Below, in pieces: positions 15,715 to 25,038 of a stretch of 64,000 nucleotides of DNA. This DNA comes from Fluviispira multicolorata. Its GTDB lineage: Bacteria; Bdellovibrionota_B; Oligoflexia; Silvanigrellales; Silvanigrellaceae. The stretch covers positions 124,001-188,000 of the forward strand of contig NZ_WFLN01000010.1 of the NCBI RefSeq assembly GCF_009208585.1, in the 5' to 3' direction. The position numbers were made by a program, and so were the translations under genes. Below the pieces are notes generated by a model. The model saw nothing but the letters and a program-made list of their open reading frames with translations, was not told the origin of the DNA and ran no database searches. How positions within the stretch are numbered: position 1 is the stretch's first letter; each line of letters begins with the position of its first letter.

Positions 15715-18023
15715 GTTTCATATTTTCCCCAACGTTCTTTTTCAGAACTCATAGGTATATACTTTCCATCTCTCCAAAGCGGCATTAAATCGTCATAATT
15801 TTTGCTAAATATATTTCCAGACTGCCCTAATGCCTGAATATAAACACTCTCTTCTAAATTATTAAAATCTACAATTTGTCTATACCCTGCTCCAGCAATT
15901 TGAGAAAAATTATTAAATTCATATGAACCAACATTTACTGTAAAGCCATCGCCAGGAGAAGAAATACTCCTATTCCAAAACCAACTCAAATATTTATTTT
16001 CAGAAAGTCCAATTTCATTAAAAATAGCTTTATGAGTGTAACCCCAATTCCAATTTTTTTGATGTGTGCCTTTATCCTGTGAAATTGCCTTCATAGTTTT
16101 ATTTAAACTATTGCTTAAGAATTCACTACAATTTTTTGCTTCATTATTTTGACAAAATTTTCCGTTGGTCTCTAGTTGATTTTTAATAAACAATGGCTCA
16201 GGCCATTGCGAAAAAACTTTTAAATTATCTGGTACAATTTTTCCCAATTCTCTGAACCAATAAGCAAAAAGAGTTGCTTCATGACTATTGATGTTCATAT
16301 CTCCATTCCATTTTTTTAATTTTTCAAGTGCTTCTAAAGCTTTACTATCTGTGGGAGTTGTATTTAAAAGAATTGATTTAAAGTCATTCCATAAATAACT
16401 TACGGTATCATTCTGTATTTTTTTAAAATCTAGCAAAGTTAATTTTTCATTATTATGCAATAAATCAATTATTCTAGATGCTCTATAAGGTGCTGTTTCG
16501 CAGCGTGGAGTTAAAGAATAAGGATAATTATTAGAGACAACTTTATTGTTAGCTGAGACAATAAAGCCCGCTTCAGGATTCAGTTTATTTGGCATTTCAT
16601 GAAAGGGTATAAATTTATTCCATTCAAAATCTTTTTTGCTGTCAATTGGATACAAGCCAGACCACTTATCTCGAATAGGTATTTTCCCTGCTAAATAATA
16701 TCCAATATTTCCTTTTTTATCTGCATACACATAGTTTTGAGAAGGAACGATAAAATAGCTTAGAGCATTTTTAAAGTCATCCCAATTTTTTGCGTAATTT
16801 AGCATTATAAATGCATGTAAAGTTGTATCATTTTCTAATAAACCAGTCCATTTTAAGGCAACCTTTTTTCCGACTCGACTGGCTTCAGTAATTTCACTAA
16901 TAATAGGTCCATGGGAACTTATTTTAACTGGAAAAATAACATCTTGTCCATTTTTTACTTTAATAACTTCATTAATTGTTGTTAAAACTTGATCTTCAGA
17001 TTCTACATAAAGATCTTGAGCATCAATACATCCATTGGTAACCCCCCAAGCAAGGTATTCATTGTGTCCAATGATGACTCCTGGCAATCCTGGTAAAGTT
17101 GCGCCTATACTATGAAAATTTTTACTCTTTATATCAGCTAAATACCATAATAATGGAGATGCTAAAGATAAGTGCGGATCATTTGCTAAAATTGGTTTGT
17201 TCGTATTTGTTAACTTACCAGACACGACCCAATTATTTGAACCTTTACCTGGAGGAGGGTTTTTATTAAATTCTTTACTTGAGCTTTTGCTCTGCTCAAG
17301 AAATTCATTTGAATAATTTGTTTTTTCAATAATATTTGCATTTATTCTCGTGGATAAATTTAAATCATTATCATTTAAAATGAGAGGAGCATTATCAGGA
17401 TACTTGGGCGCAAACATTTCTAACTTCTCAGGTCCATATAAAGACGCTATGGTGTGATTTAAAATTTTATGTCGCCACGTTTCATTTAAATCCCATGCCA
17501 TCATTTTTTGAAATGCGATACTATCAATATTTGTCCAAAGCGATGGAGTATAGCCAATAAGTTTAAGCTGAATTGGCATTTTTCCATTTTTTATAAAATA
17601 ATTCACGCCTTTAGTATAACTTTCAACAATATCTTTACTTTCTTTTGGCAGGGATAAATATGCGGATTGCGCGGCACGATAAAAACCCAAAGTTCGTAAT
17701 GCTTTATCTTTTGAAAGAGTCGCTTCACCAAACATTTCACTGAGCGAACCTTTCACCAAATGCCTTTGAATTTCCATCTGCCACATTCGATCTTGAGCAT
17801 GTAAAAACCCAAGAGTAAAATAAGCGTCACTATCATTTTCTGCTTCAATATGTGGAACACCATATTGATCTCGATTCACAATTACTTTCTCTAATAAACC
17901 ATTTATTTTTAAATTTCCACTCAGCAAATTTTGCGTGCTGCTATAGATAAAATAAATAAATATTAATAATGATGATACTGATATTAAAATAAATAATCCT
18001 AAATATTTAATTAATTTTTTCAT
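15693..18023 (-). CDS. Penicillin acylase-family Ntn hydrolase, membrane anchored
   Basis: 776 residues, typical for the S45 family (penicillin G acylase, AHL acylases, PvdQ). One N-terminal hydrophobic segment (about 7-27) anchors or exports it. The alpha chain has the VNRDQYGVPHIEAEN and GFLHAQDRMWQME family motifs. Autocleavage should occur before the nucleophile Ser (about residue 262) in GKGSNNWVVSG, followed by ILANDPHL and the GVIIGHNEYLAWGVTN block of the beta chain. Such enzymes hydrolyse amide-linked acyl groups in the periplasm; PvdQ removes the fatty acyl chain from a pyoverdine precursor. The start overlaps the MbtH stop by one base, tying it to the NRPS cluster. Confidence 0.9.
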   Translation of the reverse strand: MKKLIKYLGLFILISVSSLLIFIYFIYSSTQNLLSGNLKINGLLEKVIVNRDQYGVPHIEAENDSDAYFTLGFLHAQDRMWQMEIQRHLVKGSLSEMFGEATLSKDKALRTLGFYRAAQSAYLSLPKESKDIVESYTKGVNYFIKNGKMPIQLKLIGYTPSLWTNIDSIAFQKMMAWDLNETWRHKILNHTIASLYGPEKLEMFAPKYPDNAPLILNDNDLNLSTRINANIIEKTNYSNEFLEQSKSSSKEFNKNPPPGKGSNNWVVSGKLTNTNKPILANDPHLSLASPLLWYLADIKSKNFHSIGATLPGLPGVIIGHNEYLAWGVTNGCIDAQDLYVESEDQVLTTINEVIKVKNGQDVIFPVKISSHGPIISEITEASRVGKKVALKWTGLLENDTTLHAFIMLNYAKNWDDFKNALSYFIVPSQNYVYADKKGNIGYYLAGKIPIRDKWSGLYPIDSKKDFEWNKFIPFHEMPNKLNPEAGFIVSANNKVVSNNYPYSLTPRCETAPYRASRIIDLLHNNEKLTLLDFKKIQNDTVSYLWNDFKSILLNTTPTDSKALEALEKLKKWNGDMNINSHEATLFAYWFRELGKIVPDNLKVFSQWPEPLFIKNQLETNGKFCQNNEAKNCSEFLSNSLNKTMKAISQDKGTHQKNWNWGYTHKAIFNEIGLSENKYLSWFWNRSISSPGDGFTVNVGSYEFNNFSQIAGAGYRQIVDFNNLEESVYIQALGQSGNIFSKNYDDLMPLWRDGKYIPMSSEKERWGKYETLILEPS

Positions 18024-18244
18024 TATAAGTGACTTTTTTCAATGTGTTTACGTAAACTCAATGGTCGCATGTCAACCCAAACTTCCTTAATAAAATTAAG
18101 ACATTCCTCTTTAGTTCCAGTAAATCCCACATCCGTCCATCCTTGCGGATTTTCTCTAGTAATATCCCAAAGAGAATATTGCTCCTCATGATTAATAACG
18201 ACTTTGTGTGTAAGAACTGGATTCATAGCATTTAAATCTTGCAT
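18023..18244 (-). CDS. MbtH-family NRPS accessory protein
   Basis: 73 residues, the standard size. Conserved family residues are all there: V.NHEEQYSLW, the NPQGWTDVGF.GTKEECL block and WVDMRPLSLR. MbtH proteins bind A domains of NRPSs and support their folding and adenylation. AAGGA precedes the ATG. It is translationally coupled to the acylase gene (one-base overlap), although the NRPS genes lie 7-22 kb away on the same strand. It shares a 208-base divergent promoter region with the MATE gene. Confidence 0.96.
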   Translation of the reverse strand: MQDLNAMNPVLTHKVVINHEEQYSLWDITRENPQGWTDVGFTGTKEECLNFIKEVWVDMRPLSLRKHIEKSHL

Positions 18245-18291
18245 TTTATTTCCTTATTAGTTTTAATTAAACAAACAAAATTAATATAAAT

Positions 18292-18353
18292 AAGTATACT
18301 TTAGGGACATATTTAACTTGAAATAAGAGTATACTTTTACTAAAGTAAAAGTA
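18292..18353. promoter_or_regulatory. Candidate operator: AGTATACTTT direct repeats plus 22-bp palindrome
   Basis: AGTATACTTT occurs at 18293-18302 and 18328-18337, 35 bases apart; the first lies inside the 10-bp palindrome AAGTATACTT. The second runs into a perfect inverted repeat (TACTTTTACT, AA, AGTAAAAGTA; 18332-18353). All lie between the divergent mbtH and MATE genes, as expected for a shared regulator site. Confidence 0.55.
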
Positions 18354-18452
18354 CAACTCAAATTTAAAAAAATTTCTATCTAATAGAAAATCCTTTTTAT
18401 TTAATTCTATTTAATGTAGATTAAATTTTCCTCCACGATAAAGGTACTTAAA

Positions 18453-19808
18453 GTGAAAATAATTCAGACAAATGGTATATATCAACTTGCATATCTCGCA
18501 TTTCCTCTCATGTTAAATAATTTATCTACTAATTTAATGCTATTTTTTGACAGACTCATACTTGCAAATTACTCAACGCATGCCATGAACGCTGCAATTA
18601 CGATCGGAATAACATGCAACATTTTTCATTTTGCAGCCTCTTCAATTGCAGCAAGTGCAGAAGTTTTTGTTGGACGGGCAAACGGCTCAAATAACTACAA
18701 ACAAATAGGAGAACCCGTCTGGCAAATGATATGGTTTTCAGTAATGACTTTTATTCTTTTTATTCCACTTGCTCTTTATGGAAAAAATATTTTTATTCCT
18801 GAGCAATATAAAGAGGCAGGAACAACATTTTATCAACTCTATATGTTTTGTGGTCCAATATTTCCATTTGTCATGGCTCTTACCACATTCTATATAGGGC
18901 GCGGTAAAACAAAAATAATTATCTGGACATCATTTATAGGCAATATTATTAATTTAATTTTAGCTTATATTCTTATAATCATTTTTAAAATGGGTCTCAC
19001 GGGGGCTGCTCTTTCAACAATAATAGCTCAATCATTTCAAGCTATAATATTATTTAGTATTTTTCTCAAACGAGAAAATAGAAATATTTTTGGATCTAAA
19101 AAATTAAATATTAATATTAAACTATTTCTTGAAAATTTACATATTGGATTTCCAATGGCAATTGCTTACATGGTAGAGCTAGGGGGCTGGGCACTAATCT
19201 TACGTATTCTGTCTGCTTCAGGGCAAAAATATATAACCGCTTTTGCAATTGGACAAAGTCTTTTTATACTATTTACATTTATATCTGAGGGACTACAAAA
19301 AGCAATTACAGTTTTAGCTTCTAATTATATTGGTGCAAATAACTGGATAAATTTTAAAAAATTATTACGCGAGAGTGTGAAATTACAAATTCTAATTGCA
19401 TTAGTCCTTTTAATTCCTTTCTTATTTTATGCAGAGCCTATCATTAAATCCTTTACCCATAGCTCTAATATGAATATAAATAATTTTAACCAATCTGCAC
19501 AAAATGCCCTCATTTGGTTTTGGTTTTTCTTTATATGTGATGGAATTAAATGGATACTTGCTAGTTTATTAATTTCACTAAAAAAAGCCGCATATGTCAT
19601 GCTTACTAATTTAGCAACGATTTGGATTATAGCAGTTCTACCAATATATATTTATGTTAAAACATTTAAAGGATCTGAAAATTTTGTTTGGTTCTTTATA
19701 ATTTTATACAGTATAGTTAATGCTTTTATTCTCTATCTTTTTTACCGTTCCGAAATCAAAAAGAGTCATTTGAATTCTCTTGCATATAGCAATAATTCTA
19801 AAATCTAA
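18453..19808 (+). CDS. MATE-family efflux transporter
   Basis: 451 residues with about twelve hydrophobic segments in two homologous halves. The N-terminal PLMLNNLSTNLMLFFDRLI region and the GRANGSNNYKQIGEPVWQM loop are typical MATE features, and the second half repeats this with VLASNYIGANNWINFKKLL. It is an inner-membrane Na+ or H+ coupled drug exporter. A GTG start is used, with AAAGG eight bases upstream. Within the biosynthetic locus it is the obvious candidate for export of the peptide product, like ClbM in the colibactin system. Its last 105 bases overlap the convergent gene at 19704. Confidence 0.9.
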   Translation: MKIIQTNGIYQLAYLAFPLMLNNLSTNLMLFFDRLILANYSTHAMNAAITIGITCNIFHFAASSIAASAEVFVGRANGSNNYKQIGEPVWQMIWFSVMTFILFIPLALYGKNIFIPEQYKEAGTTFYQLYMFCGPIFPFVMALTTFYIGRGKTKIIIWTSFIGNIINLILAYILIIIFKMGLTGAALSTIIAQSFQAIILFSIFLKRENRNIFGSKKLNINIKLFLENLHIGFPMAIAYMVELGGWALILRILSASGQKYITAFAIGQSLFILFTFISEGLQKAITVLASNYIGANNWINFKKLLRESVKLQILIALVLLIPFLFYAEPIIKSFTHSSNMNINNFNQSAQNALIWFWFFFICDGIKWILASLLISLKKAAYVMLTNLATIWIIAVLPIYIYVKTFKGSENFVWFFIILYSIVNAFILYLFYRSEIKKSHLNSLAYSNNSKI

Positions 19809-20372
19809 ATCAGATTTAAAAATATTTTCAATCAATTCATTCAGTTTATCTAAATAGTTAAAATTTTGATTTATTAAACTATTTTGATAATGAAACTCTA
19901 AACCATACATAATTATTTCAATTAGTTCAGGAATAAATAGTTGATAATTTAGCTTACGACATGGCAAAAATATAAATTTATTTTTTAAATCATGCGCTAT
20001 TGTTGTATGCTTACAATTTAAATCAAGTAAATTTAACTTTTCAACACAAAAATAATTTATATCCGCTTCATCCATACTATTTAATTGAATACAATGTTTT
20101 CCCGTTTTAACAAACCCATTTCCATTTGGCTTTGCCCCTGGTAGGCGATGATATGTCATCCTATGCTGATCAATTATTACGAGCTCAAGGCCAGTGTATT
20201 TTAAAAAGTTTTGATGCCTAAATTGCGTTAAAATATAGCGATCTTTTTTAGAAGGGAAAAGATTTATCCAATAAAATAGTCTAGGCTCAATATTGTAGAT
20301 ATTTTCAAAAATTAAAAAATATTTTTTATGATCAATATTTATATTTTTGAAATTGAAATTTATAAACCCCAT
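19704..20372 (-). CDS. Unknown protein, last gene of the NRPS operon
   Basis: 222 residues, no family recognised. It is soluble-looking, rich in Asn, Ile and Phe, with a central stretch RMTYHRLPGAKPNGNGF and a cysteine-containing CVEKL/LDLNCKHTT region. A good AGGA site lies in front of the ATG, 44 bases after the methyltransferase stop, so it belongs to the operon. The final 105 bases lie antisense inside the MATE coding region. Both frames seem real: MATE is supported by homology, this one by operon position, ribosome site and length. Confidence 0.6.
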   Translation of the reverse strand: MGFINFNFKNINIDHKKYFLIFENIYNIEPRLFYWINLFPSKKDRYILTQFRHQNFLKYTGLELVIIDQHRMTYHRLPGAKPNGNGFVKTGKHCIQLNSMDEADINYFCVEKLNLLDLNCKHTTIAHDLKNKFIFLPCRKLNYQLFIPELIEIIMYGLEFHYQNSLINQNFNYLDKLNELIENIFKSDLDFRIIAICKRIQMTLFDFGTVKKIENKSINYTV

Positions 20373-20416
20373 TTTTATTTCCTAAAATAATTATGATATT
20401 TTATATTAAAAAAAGC

Positions 20417-21256
20417 TCAATTTGAATTTTTTATTAATTCAGGCATATATGTTGCTTTAATTGAGAACATCAATGGCATTGAATCTTTTTTACCTTTTAA
20501 TACATATTGATCGGGAGCATATTCTTCTAAATTTGGAAAACAATTAAAGCTACTATAAGAAAACTCATTCAAATGCTCAAGAACAAGACCAGCTTGCCTT
20601 AAAGAACAAACGATTTCACTCATTGAGTGCGGCCATTCATAAGCTAAATGAACAAACTGCTCATTAGTGTCTGCATAACTTCCATTTTGAGTGGAGCAAA
20701 TAGAGTTCCCTTTATAAAAATAAGGCTCCGAAAACTCAGTCCAATCATCGTTTAACATATTAACAAATGGATGAAATTCTATAATATAGAAAGTACCCCC
20801 TGGTTTTAAAAAATGAGATATTGTTTTTCCCCAAATATTTAAATTGTGCAACCAAGTCAGTACGCCATATGAAGTGAATACAATATCGAATTTTTGATCT
20901 AATTTTTTAGATAGTTCAAAAATATCTGAACAAATAAATTTAGCCGGAATATTCAACTGATTACTCAAATCATTTGCTAATTTAATTGCTTCGTCTGAAA
21001 AATCAACTCCAGTTACTTTAGCACCTTTATTTGCCCAAGATAAGGTATCAAGGCCAAAGTGACATTGTAAATGCAGTAAAGTCTTTCCTTCTACAGATCC
21101 CATTTCTTTCAATTCAATATTCTTAAGAGAGTTTTTATTTATTTTAAATCCTTCAAGATCATAAAATGACGATTTTGCATTTATTTTCGTCCAACTGTTC
21201 CATAAAGATCGATTATTATTAAGAAGCTCTTCTTTTGCTGATATACATGTCTTCAT
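20417..21256 (-). CDS. Class I SAM-dependent methyltransferase (tailoring)
   Basis: 279 residues. Motif I is LLHLQCHFGLDTLSWA with the acidic VTGVDFS strand end; the post-motif region is FDIVFTSYGVLTWL and LKPGGTFYIIEFHP. This is the Methyltransf_11/25 type seen acting on small molecules. Start and upstream stop overlap by four bases (ATGA), so it is co-translated with the ATP-grasp/lyase fusion. It probably N-, O- or C-methylates the peptide or its precursor; the target cannot be read from sequence. Confidence 0.8.
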   Translation of the reverse strand: MKTCISAKEELLNNNRSLWNSWTKINAKSSFYDLEGFKINKNSLKNIELKEMGSVEGKTLLHLQCHFGLDTLSWANKGAKVTGVDFSDEAIKLANDLSNQLNIPAKFICSDIFELSKKLDQKFDIVFTSYGVLTWLHNLNIWGKTISHFLKPGGTFYIIEFHPFVNMLNDDWTEFSEPYFYKGNSICSTQNGSYADTNEQFVHLAYEWPHSMSEIVCSLRQAGLVLEHLNEFSYSSFNCFPNLEEYAPDQYVLKGKKDSMPLMFSIKATYMPELIKNSN

Positions 21257-23919
21257 TCTATCCTCTCTTTCAATATCATCTCAATTTTTAAATTTTTATC
21301 ATTTAAAGATTGATTCCAAAACTTAATTTTTTCCTGTAACCACAATCCATCTTCTCTAAGACGCTTATCTGCATTTAAATTCTGAAGATTGACAGATAGT
21401 TTAGATGCTCCACCACCAAAATCAAAATTATCAATTAGACAATTATCTGGTAAAAGCGATAAAATTGCCTCTAATGGATTTTGTTTTGAATCAATAGCTT
21501 TTTGAATTGCCTCACCAACTTTAAAGTGTGATTCTCGAAATGGCAATCCTAATTTAACTAATTTTTCTGTTACTCCGAGAGCAATTGTCAGACCTTTTGT
21601 ATTACTTTTAAACATATTTTCAGCATTCGGTTTTGCATTTTTTAAAATCAGCTCTAAAAGCTGCATTGATTCTATTATCTCTTTGAAACTTCTTTCAAAA
21701 TCAACTAAAGCTTCTGTCCCAACCTCAACAGAATTAGAAAAAGGAGTTTTATGAATAGTCGCTAAACTCGACATTAAAATTCCGCATGGAATAATGGATT
21801 TTCCCTTTATTTTTTCTAAAAGAAATGGATTCTTTTTTTGCGGCATCATAGAAGATCCACCACAAAGTTCATCAGGTAAATCAAAAAAAGAAAATTCTTG
21901 AGTTGTCCATAATTGAAAATCATGCGCAATTCGGCTTATAACTGTTCCCATCATACTTAATATAGATAAAAGGTTTAGAGCTAAATCTCGACTTGCCACT
22001 GCATCTAGGGCATTTACAAAAGGATTTTTAAAGCCTAAATATTTAGCTGTTAATTTTGTGTCAATTGGAAAACTTGTCCCACAACCGGCTCCTGCACCTA
22101 AAGGACATTCCATAAGATTATCAAAACATACTTTTAACTTATTCTGCTCTCTTGAAAGAGCCTCTTCAATTGCTATGAGATAAAATGCATAGGTACCAGA
22201 TAAAGCAGGTTGAAACTGACTATATATCGGCATTATTAAAGAATCATTATTTTGAGCTTGCTGTAAAATAGAATTACGTAATTTCCAACATGCATTGTAT
22301 ATATTCTGAAAATGTTCGCGCGCATTTAATTTAAAAACAGTGGCATTAATATCATTTCTTGAACGACCTGTATGAATCATACCCCCTGTTTCCATACCAA
22401 GTTTTTCTATCATAATATTTTCGTATAATAAGTATGTTCCTCTCAATGCATCTCTTTCAAAAAAGTCAGAAAAAGAGTTCTGTTTAAATAATTTTATTTG
22501 CTTTAAAATTAGCTCCGCTTTTTCATCTGAAATAATTTTTTGCTCCAAGAGCATTAAAATATGAGCTTCATCAATATGTGTAAGAAAATTAAGTTCTTTT
22601 ATTATTTCATTTGCACTTTTCTTTTTTAGAACAATTTTTTGTGCGTCAGAGTGAATTGTTTTTGAAAGACGCCCTGTCTTATTATATGAGCTTCTTTGCT
22701 CATTATGATCATCTATAACAATTCTAATTTTTTCGAGAATCTTATTCACTTTAAATCGAGATTCTTCTAAACTATCAGCAGATGAAATTAAATATCCAAT
22801 ACGATCTCTAAAATCACCCAATTGAGTGCAGATATCTCCAACATTCTTTGCGATATAATATTTATCTAATATTTCCATATCAGAAAATCCATCAATTTTT
22901 GCTATTACACCTGCTTTCTCTGGAATTAAAAAGCGGATTGAAGAAAATCTCTTTAAATTAAATTTTACATCAACTTCTTTTCCACAATATAAATCTAAAA
23001 GTAAATCTATGAGATCGATTCCTAATGATTTTTCAATAAGCGCAGGGATCATTCCTCCAGCAAGTCTTGGATTAATTTCAATAATATAAGCTTGATTATT
23101 ATGAATTCGCAACTCAATATGTGCCGCGCCAAAAATAAAATTCATCGCATTCAATGATTTTAATACTGTATTTTTAATTTTTAATTCAATATCACTACTC
23201 AATTTAGCTGGAAAATCATGGCCTATTTCTAAAAAATATGGTTCTTCACCAAGATATTTTTGAGTTATTCCTAAGATTTCAAAATTTTTCTCTGTCTTTA
23301 AAACTTCAACTGAGTATTCGCTACCCATAATATACTCTTGAACTAATATCTTTGGCTCAACTGAGTTCCCACGTTCATTTTTTGTATGACTTAAGAGCTG
23401 TTTAACGTGTTGTACAAAATCATTTAAATTCTTGCAGAGTTTAACTCCAATACTTCCACTTCCTGAAGCGGGTTTTACAACAACTGGAAATTGAATTTTT
23501 TGTTGAATTTGTATAAAATCATTTTCATTTTTTATAAGGATTGTATAAGGAATTGGTATGTCAAATTTTGCAAGTATTTCGGCTAAGATCTCTTTATTCC
23601 GACAATTATGAATAGCTGTTACCGAATTGCAAGGTAATGAAAACTTCTCGGCAACACTTGCTGTCACTTCAATAAAATATTCTGAACTTGAAAAAATTCC
23701 AAGTATATTTTTCTCATTCTCTAAACATTTAATAATACATTCTTCATTTGAGGTATCAATTTTAATTGGAGAGATTAAATATTTATTTAAAAATGAATAT
23801 CTACTAGGGTCAGCTGCTAGAAATAAAATTTGATATCCTTTTTCAAGAGCTTTTTGAACAAATATTTCACCCGTCCCAGTCGTATTACTTTCAATAAATG
23901 CAAATTTTTTAATATCCAT
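21253..23919 (-). CDS. ATP-grasp ligase fused to an argininosuccinate-lyase-like domain
   Basis: About 888 residues from ATG 23919 (a GGA element lies eight bases upstream; an in-frame ATG at 23928 is possible). Residues 1-400 are a pre-ATP-grasp plus ATP-grasp module: FPVVVKPASGSGSIGVKL, VQEYIMGSEYSVE and IEINPRLAGGMIP (metal/ATP residues). From about 430 it is a fumarase/ASL-superfamily lyase: GGMIHTGRSRNDINAT (about 518) and the catalytic serine loop GSSMMPQKKNP (about 686). The usual YTHLQ catalytic-His segment is replaced by IYSQFQ, so the acid/base His is missing. The ligase could join a carboxylate to an amine (often aspartate), and the lyase would then eliminate fumarate. Confidence 0.85.
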   Translation of the reverse strand: MDIKKFAFIESNTTGTGEIFVQKALEKGYQILFLAADPSRYSFLNKYLISPIKIDTSNEECIIKCLENEKNILGIFSSSEYFIEVTASVAEKFSLPCNSVTAIHNCRNKEILAEILAKFDIPIPYTILIKNENDFIQIQQKIQFPVVVKPASGSGSIGVKLCKNLNDFVQHVKQLLSHTKNERGNSVEPKILVQEYIMGSEYSVEVLKTEKNFEILGITQKYLGEEPYFLEIGHDFPAKLSSDIELKIKNTVLKSLNAMNFIFGAAHIELRIHNNQAYIIEINPRLAGGMIPALIEKSLGIDLIDLLLDLYCGKEVDVKFNLKRFSSIRFLIPEKAGVIAKIDGFSDMEILDKYYIAKNVGDICTQLGDFRDRIGYLISSADSLEESRFKVNKILEKIRIVIDDHNEQRSSYNKTGRLSKTIHSDAQKIVLKKKSANEIIKELNFLTHIDEAHILMLLEQKIISDEKAELILKQIKLFKQNSFSDFFERDALRGTYLLYENIMIEKLGMETGGMIHTGRSRNDINATVFKLNAREHFQNIYNACWKLRNSILQQAQNNDSLIMPIYSQFQPALSGTYAFYLIAIEEALSREQNKLKVCFDNLMECPLGAGAGCGTSFPIDTKLTAKYLGFKNPFVNALDAVASRDLALNLLSILSMMGTVISRIAHDFQLWTTQEFSFFDLPDELCGGSSMMPQKKNPFLLEKIKGKSIIPCGILMSSLATIHKTPFSNSVEVGTEALVDFERSFKEIIESMQLLELILKNAKPNAENMFKSNTKGLTIALGVTEKLVKLGLPFRESHFKVGEAIQKAIDSKQNPLEAILSLLPDNCLIDNFDFGGGASKLSVNLQNLNADKRLREDGLWLQEKIKFWNQSLNDKNLKIEMILKERIE

Positions 23920-25024
23920 TTTTAGCATCCATAGTTTCTTTATAAGTTTTTCTATGCCAATTTATATATGACCATTCTTCATTAACTTCACTTGGATGTT
24001 TGACTTTTAATGGAAAATACGAAAGATCTTTACCGAAAAATCCTACTTCTTTTAGCCATTGATTGTTATAAACTGTAGATAAATATCTATGCCCCGTATC
24101 TGGAGCAATGAAAACAACTTTTTCATCTTTGTTTTGCTGACTCACCCATTTTGCGACATGATATGCTGCACCACTGGTTGGCCCATGAAAAGTTGAGTAA
24201 CGTGAATGCATTTTTCTTGTTTGAAGATAGGCATCGCAAGCAGACACCCAATGAACTTCATCAAAAAGATTATGCTCTAAATTTTGTGGTAAAATAGAAT
24301 TTCCAAGACCTCTTAAGATTCTTTTTTCATTATTTAAACCAAATAATACACTGCCAAAAGTATCTACACCAATCAAACGGTTAAATGGGTTATTTTCTCT
24401 TAAACATTTTATAGTTCCACAGGTAGATCCGCCAGATCCTACACTTCCAACTAAGGTCAGATTACTACCTAATTGATCAATTAAATATTCAGCCAAAAAA
24501 GAATAGGCTTTTTGATTTTCAGGATTATTATATTGCTCTGGCCAAAAACTTTGCGGATTGTCTATTAGATAATCCCTTAATGTATTAAGACGAAATATCT
24601 GTGGATTGTCTGCACTCAAAGCTTGGGATAGAATCTGAACATAGCCTCCCAAATCTTCTAATCTTCTTTTAAGATCGTCATCAATTGCAGGATCACTTAT
24701 TATATGAAATGGAAGACCAAGCTCTGCACAGATAATTCCTAATCCTAGTGCATATGTTCCACTTGAGGTTTCAATAATTGGATATTTAGGATTAATTCTT
24801 TCTTCCCTGAGTGCTTTTTCAACAACATATTTTGCAGGCATTAATTTCATAAGCTGAAATGAAGCCATAAATAGATTTTTTTCTAATTGAATAATATTAG
24901 GTAAAAGAATTGAATCTGAATAGGATCTATAAATTTTTCCATTGTTAGAAATATTCAAATATTTGAGATTTTTTTCTTTCTCAATATTTAAGCAATCGAC
25001 ATTGAATGCTTGTTCAACTGACAT
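23909..25024 (-). CDS. PLP-dependent cysteine-synthase-like enzyme (fold type II)
   Basis: About 371 residues from ATG 25024, which has AGGA eight bases upstream; another ATG at 25039 overlaps the NRPS2 stop. Fold type II landmarks are the lysine in KLMPAKYVVEKAL, the substrate loop ETSSGTYALGLG (compare SSSGN in SbnA/OASS) and the PLP-phosphate loop GSVGSGGSTCGT. HGPTSGAAYHVAKW and FIAPDTGHRYL close the domain. SbnA-type enzymes in siderophore and NRPS loci exchange the phosphate of O-phosphoserine for an amine, giving 2,3-diaminopropionate precursors. It lies directly after the NRPS genes and before the ligase/lyase fusion. Confidence 0.8.
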   Translation of the reverse strand: MSVEQAFNVDCLNIEKEKNLKYLNISNNGKIYRSYSDSILLPNIIQLEKNLFMASFQLMKLMPAKYVVEKALREERINPKYPIIETSSGTYALGLGIICAELGLPFHIISDPAIDDDLKRRLEDLGGYVQILSQALSADNPQIFRLNTLRDYLIDNPQSFWPEQYNNPENQKAYSFLAEYLIDQLGSNLTLVGSVGSGGSTCGTIKCLRENNPFNRLIGVDTFGSVLFGLNNEKRILRGLGNSILPQNLEHNLFDEVHWVSACDAYLQTRKMHSRYSTFHGPTSGAAYHVAKWVSQQNKDEKVVFIAPDTGHRYLSTVYNNQWLKEVGFFGKDLSYFPLKVKHPSEVNEEWSYINWHRKTYKETMDAKNGY

Positions 25025-25038
25025 GAAATTCGTCCTCA

